From an uncultured Methylobacteriaceae bacterium (lineage in GTDB: Bacteria > Pseudomonadota > Alphaproteobacteria > Rhizobiales > Beijerinckiaceae): 14,885 bases of DNA. The notes below the pieces were generated by a model, which saw nothing but the letters and a program-made list of their open reading frames with translations, had not been told where the DNA came from and did no database searches. The DNA is taken from positions 1 to 14,885 of the forward strand of contig CALMTJ010000224.1 in the NCBI GenBank assembly GCA_937872715.1, read 5' to 3'. The translations under genes were made by a program, and so were the position numbers. The number at the start of each line of letters is the position of its first letter. Position 1 is the first letter of the stretch. Below, one piece after another: positions 13,881 through 14,885 of the stretch.

Positions 13881-14885
13881 ATGAGCATCACGTCCACCCT
13901 TCGGGCCGCCTCCGTCGCTGCCGGCCTGTCCTGCTCCGCGGTCGCCGCCGCGGGTGCCGAGTCGCCTCTCGCGGCCGTGACCCTGGCCGGAGCGCCCGAG
14001 ATCGTGTTCTCCGCCCGTCGCGACGCCTGCGACCGCGACGACATGCCGGACGCTCCCGTGCGGGCGTTCCGGACCGCGGACGGAACGGTCGCGATGTTCG
14101 GCCTGCACACGATGAACCGCGCGCTCCGCGGCCCGGATTTCGACAGCCTGCGAATCGAGTGCCGGCCGGCGCTCCCGTCGGGCGGCAACGAGGATCCGGC
14201 GGCCTACGACGATGCGAGCTGGATCGCGGCGACCTGGACGGAGGACGGCCGCGCCGTGTCAGCCCTGATCCATCACGAGTACCAGGCGAACACCCATCCC
14301 GGCCGGTGCGGCCGGCAGGATTACCTCGCCTGCTGGTACAATTCGGTCGTGGGGGCCTCCTCGGCAGATGGCGGGCGCACCTTCGCGAGGGCGGCGCCGC
14401 CGGCGGTCGTCGCAGGGGCTCCTTTCCGGCAGGAGACCGGGCAGGGCCGCCACCGGGGGTTCTTCAACCCCTCGAACATCGTCCGCTCCGGCCGCGAGCA
14501 TTACGTCCTGATCGCGACGACCGGCTGGGCCGGGCAGGAAGCCGGCACCTGCCTCTTCCGGTCCCGGGACCCCGCCGACGGAGGGAGCTGGCGCGCCTTC
14601 GACGGGGACGGGTTCGCCATCCTCATGGGCGACCCGTATCGCGAAGGGGGGTCGGCGGCGCCGTGCCGGACGGTCGGCCCGTTCCCGGCACCCGTCGGCT
14701 CCCTCGTGCGGCACCGGGCCACGGGCGCCTGGATCGCCGTGTTCCAGGCCTCGGCCGGCGGGCCGTTCCCGGAGGCCGGCTTCTACACGGCGTCGTCGCG
14801 GGACCTCATCGCGTGGGATCGGCCGCGCCTGCTGCTGGCCGGACGGACCCTCTACGACGACCCCTGCGGGTCGTCGTAGAGGGTC
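13881..14885 (+). CDS. Secreted Asp-box protein, probable beta-propeller, 3' partial
   Basis: I do not recognise this protein beyond general features. Residues 1-26 look like a Sec signal peptide ending in VAAAGA. The rest is tryptophan-, glycine- and aspartate-rich, with an Asp box SADGGRTF (161-168), a related FRSRDPADGGSW stretch, and YTASSRDLIAWDRPRLL. Such repeats are typical of sialidase-like or GH43/32-like beta-propellers, so an extracellular or periplasmic carbohydrate-related role is possible but unproven. Seven or so cysteines in the mature part suggest disulfides. The apparent stop at 14877-14879 lies in the right arm of a perfect terminal palindrome, so it is probably not the true end. 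The genuine protein likely continues after about TLYDDPCG. Confidence 0.75.
14846..14885. repeat. Perfect terminal inverted repeat at window edge
   Basis: The 18 bases at 14846-14863 are the exact reverse complement of 14868-14885, with only CTGC (14864-14867) between them. The palindrome ends precisely at the last base of the window and runs through coding sequence. This is what a fold-back at a contig end, or an assembly dead end at a hairpin, looks like. A natural terminator is less likely, since it would lie inside a conserved-looking reading frame. Confidence 0.8.

Overview
The window is about 14.9 kb of very GC-rich DNA (most genes are strongly GC-biased at the third codon position). 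It suggests an alphaproteobacterium of the order Hyphomicrobiales (Rhizobiales), most likely Methylobacteriaceae or a close relative. The reasons are the order rpsR - DUF2232 - rplI - dnaB - alr - radA - cvpA - purF - SDR, the long C-terminal tail on L9, DnaB with the alphaproteobacterial insert near its P-loop, and a GTTC-N7-GTTC motif of the alphaproteobacterial LexA type. The family placement is inference.

Positions 1-1989 hold the end of a ribosomal-protein cluster: rpsR (S18), a polytopic DUF2232 membrane protein and rplI (L9). A UUCG-capped hairpin follows rpsR, and overlapping hairpins follow rplI. A 364-bp gap (1990-2353) carries those hairpins, a perfect GTTC-N7-GTTC motif and two further palindromic elements. 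It leads into dnaB, the replicative helicase.

Positions 3845-9943 are a plus-strand housekeeping run: a DUF29 gene with its own candidate promoter, alr (alanine racemase, coupled to DUF29 through a 4-base TTGA overlap), radA (overlapping or abutting alr), cvpA and purF with a candidate promoter before cvpA, then a short-chain dehydrogenase. The run joins cell-wall D-alanine supply, recombination repair and the first step of purine synthesis.

Positions 10054-10701 hold an FkbM-type methyltransferase of clearly lower GC, which looks acquired. A strong hairpin overlaps its stop codon and separates it from the convergent minus-strand genes. These are psiF (secreted, two PsiF repeats), der (ribosome-assembly GTPase), a YfgM-like TPR membrane protein just upstream of der, and a NnrU-family membrane protein. 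The last gene, diverging from nnrU, is a secreted Asp-box protein cut by the window edge. The final 40 bases are a perfect fold-back palindrome that is probably an assembly artefact and supplies the apparent stop codon.

I found no transposon, CRISPR array, tRNA or rRNA, and no convincing new multi-gene system. The best leads are the LexA-type site before dnaB, the low-GC FkbM gene, the DUF29-alr coupling and the terminal fold-back.
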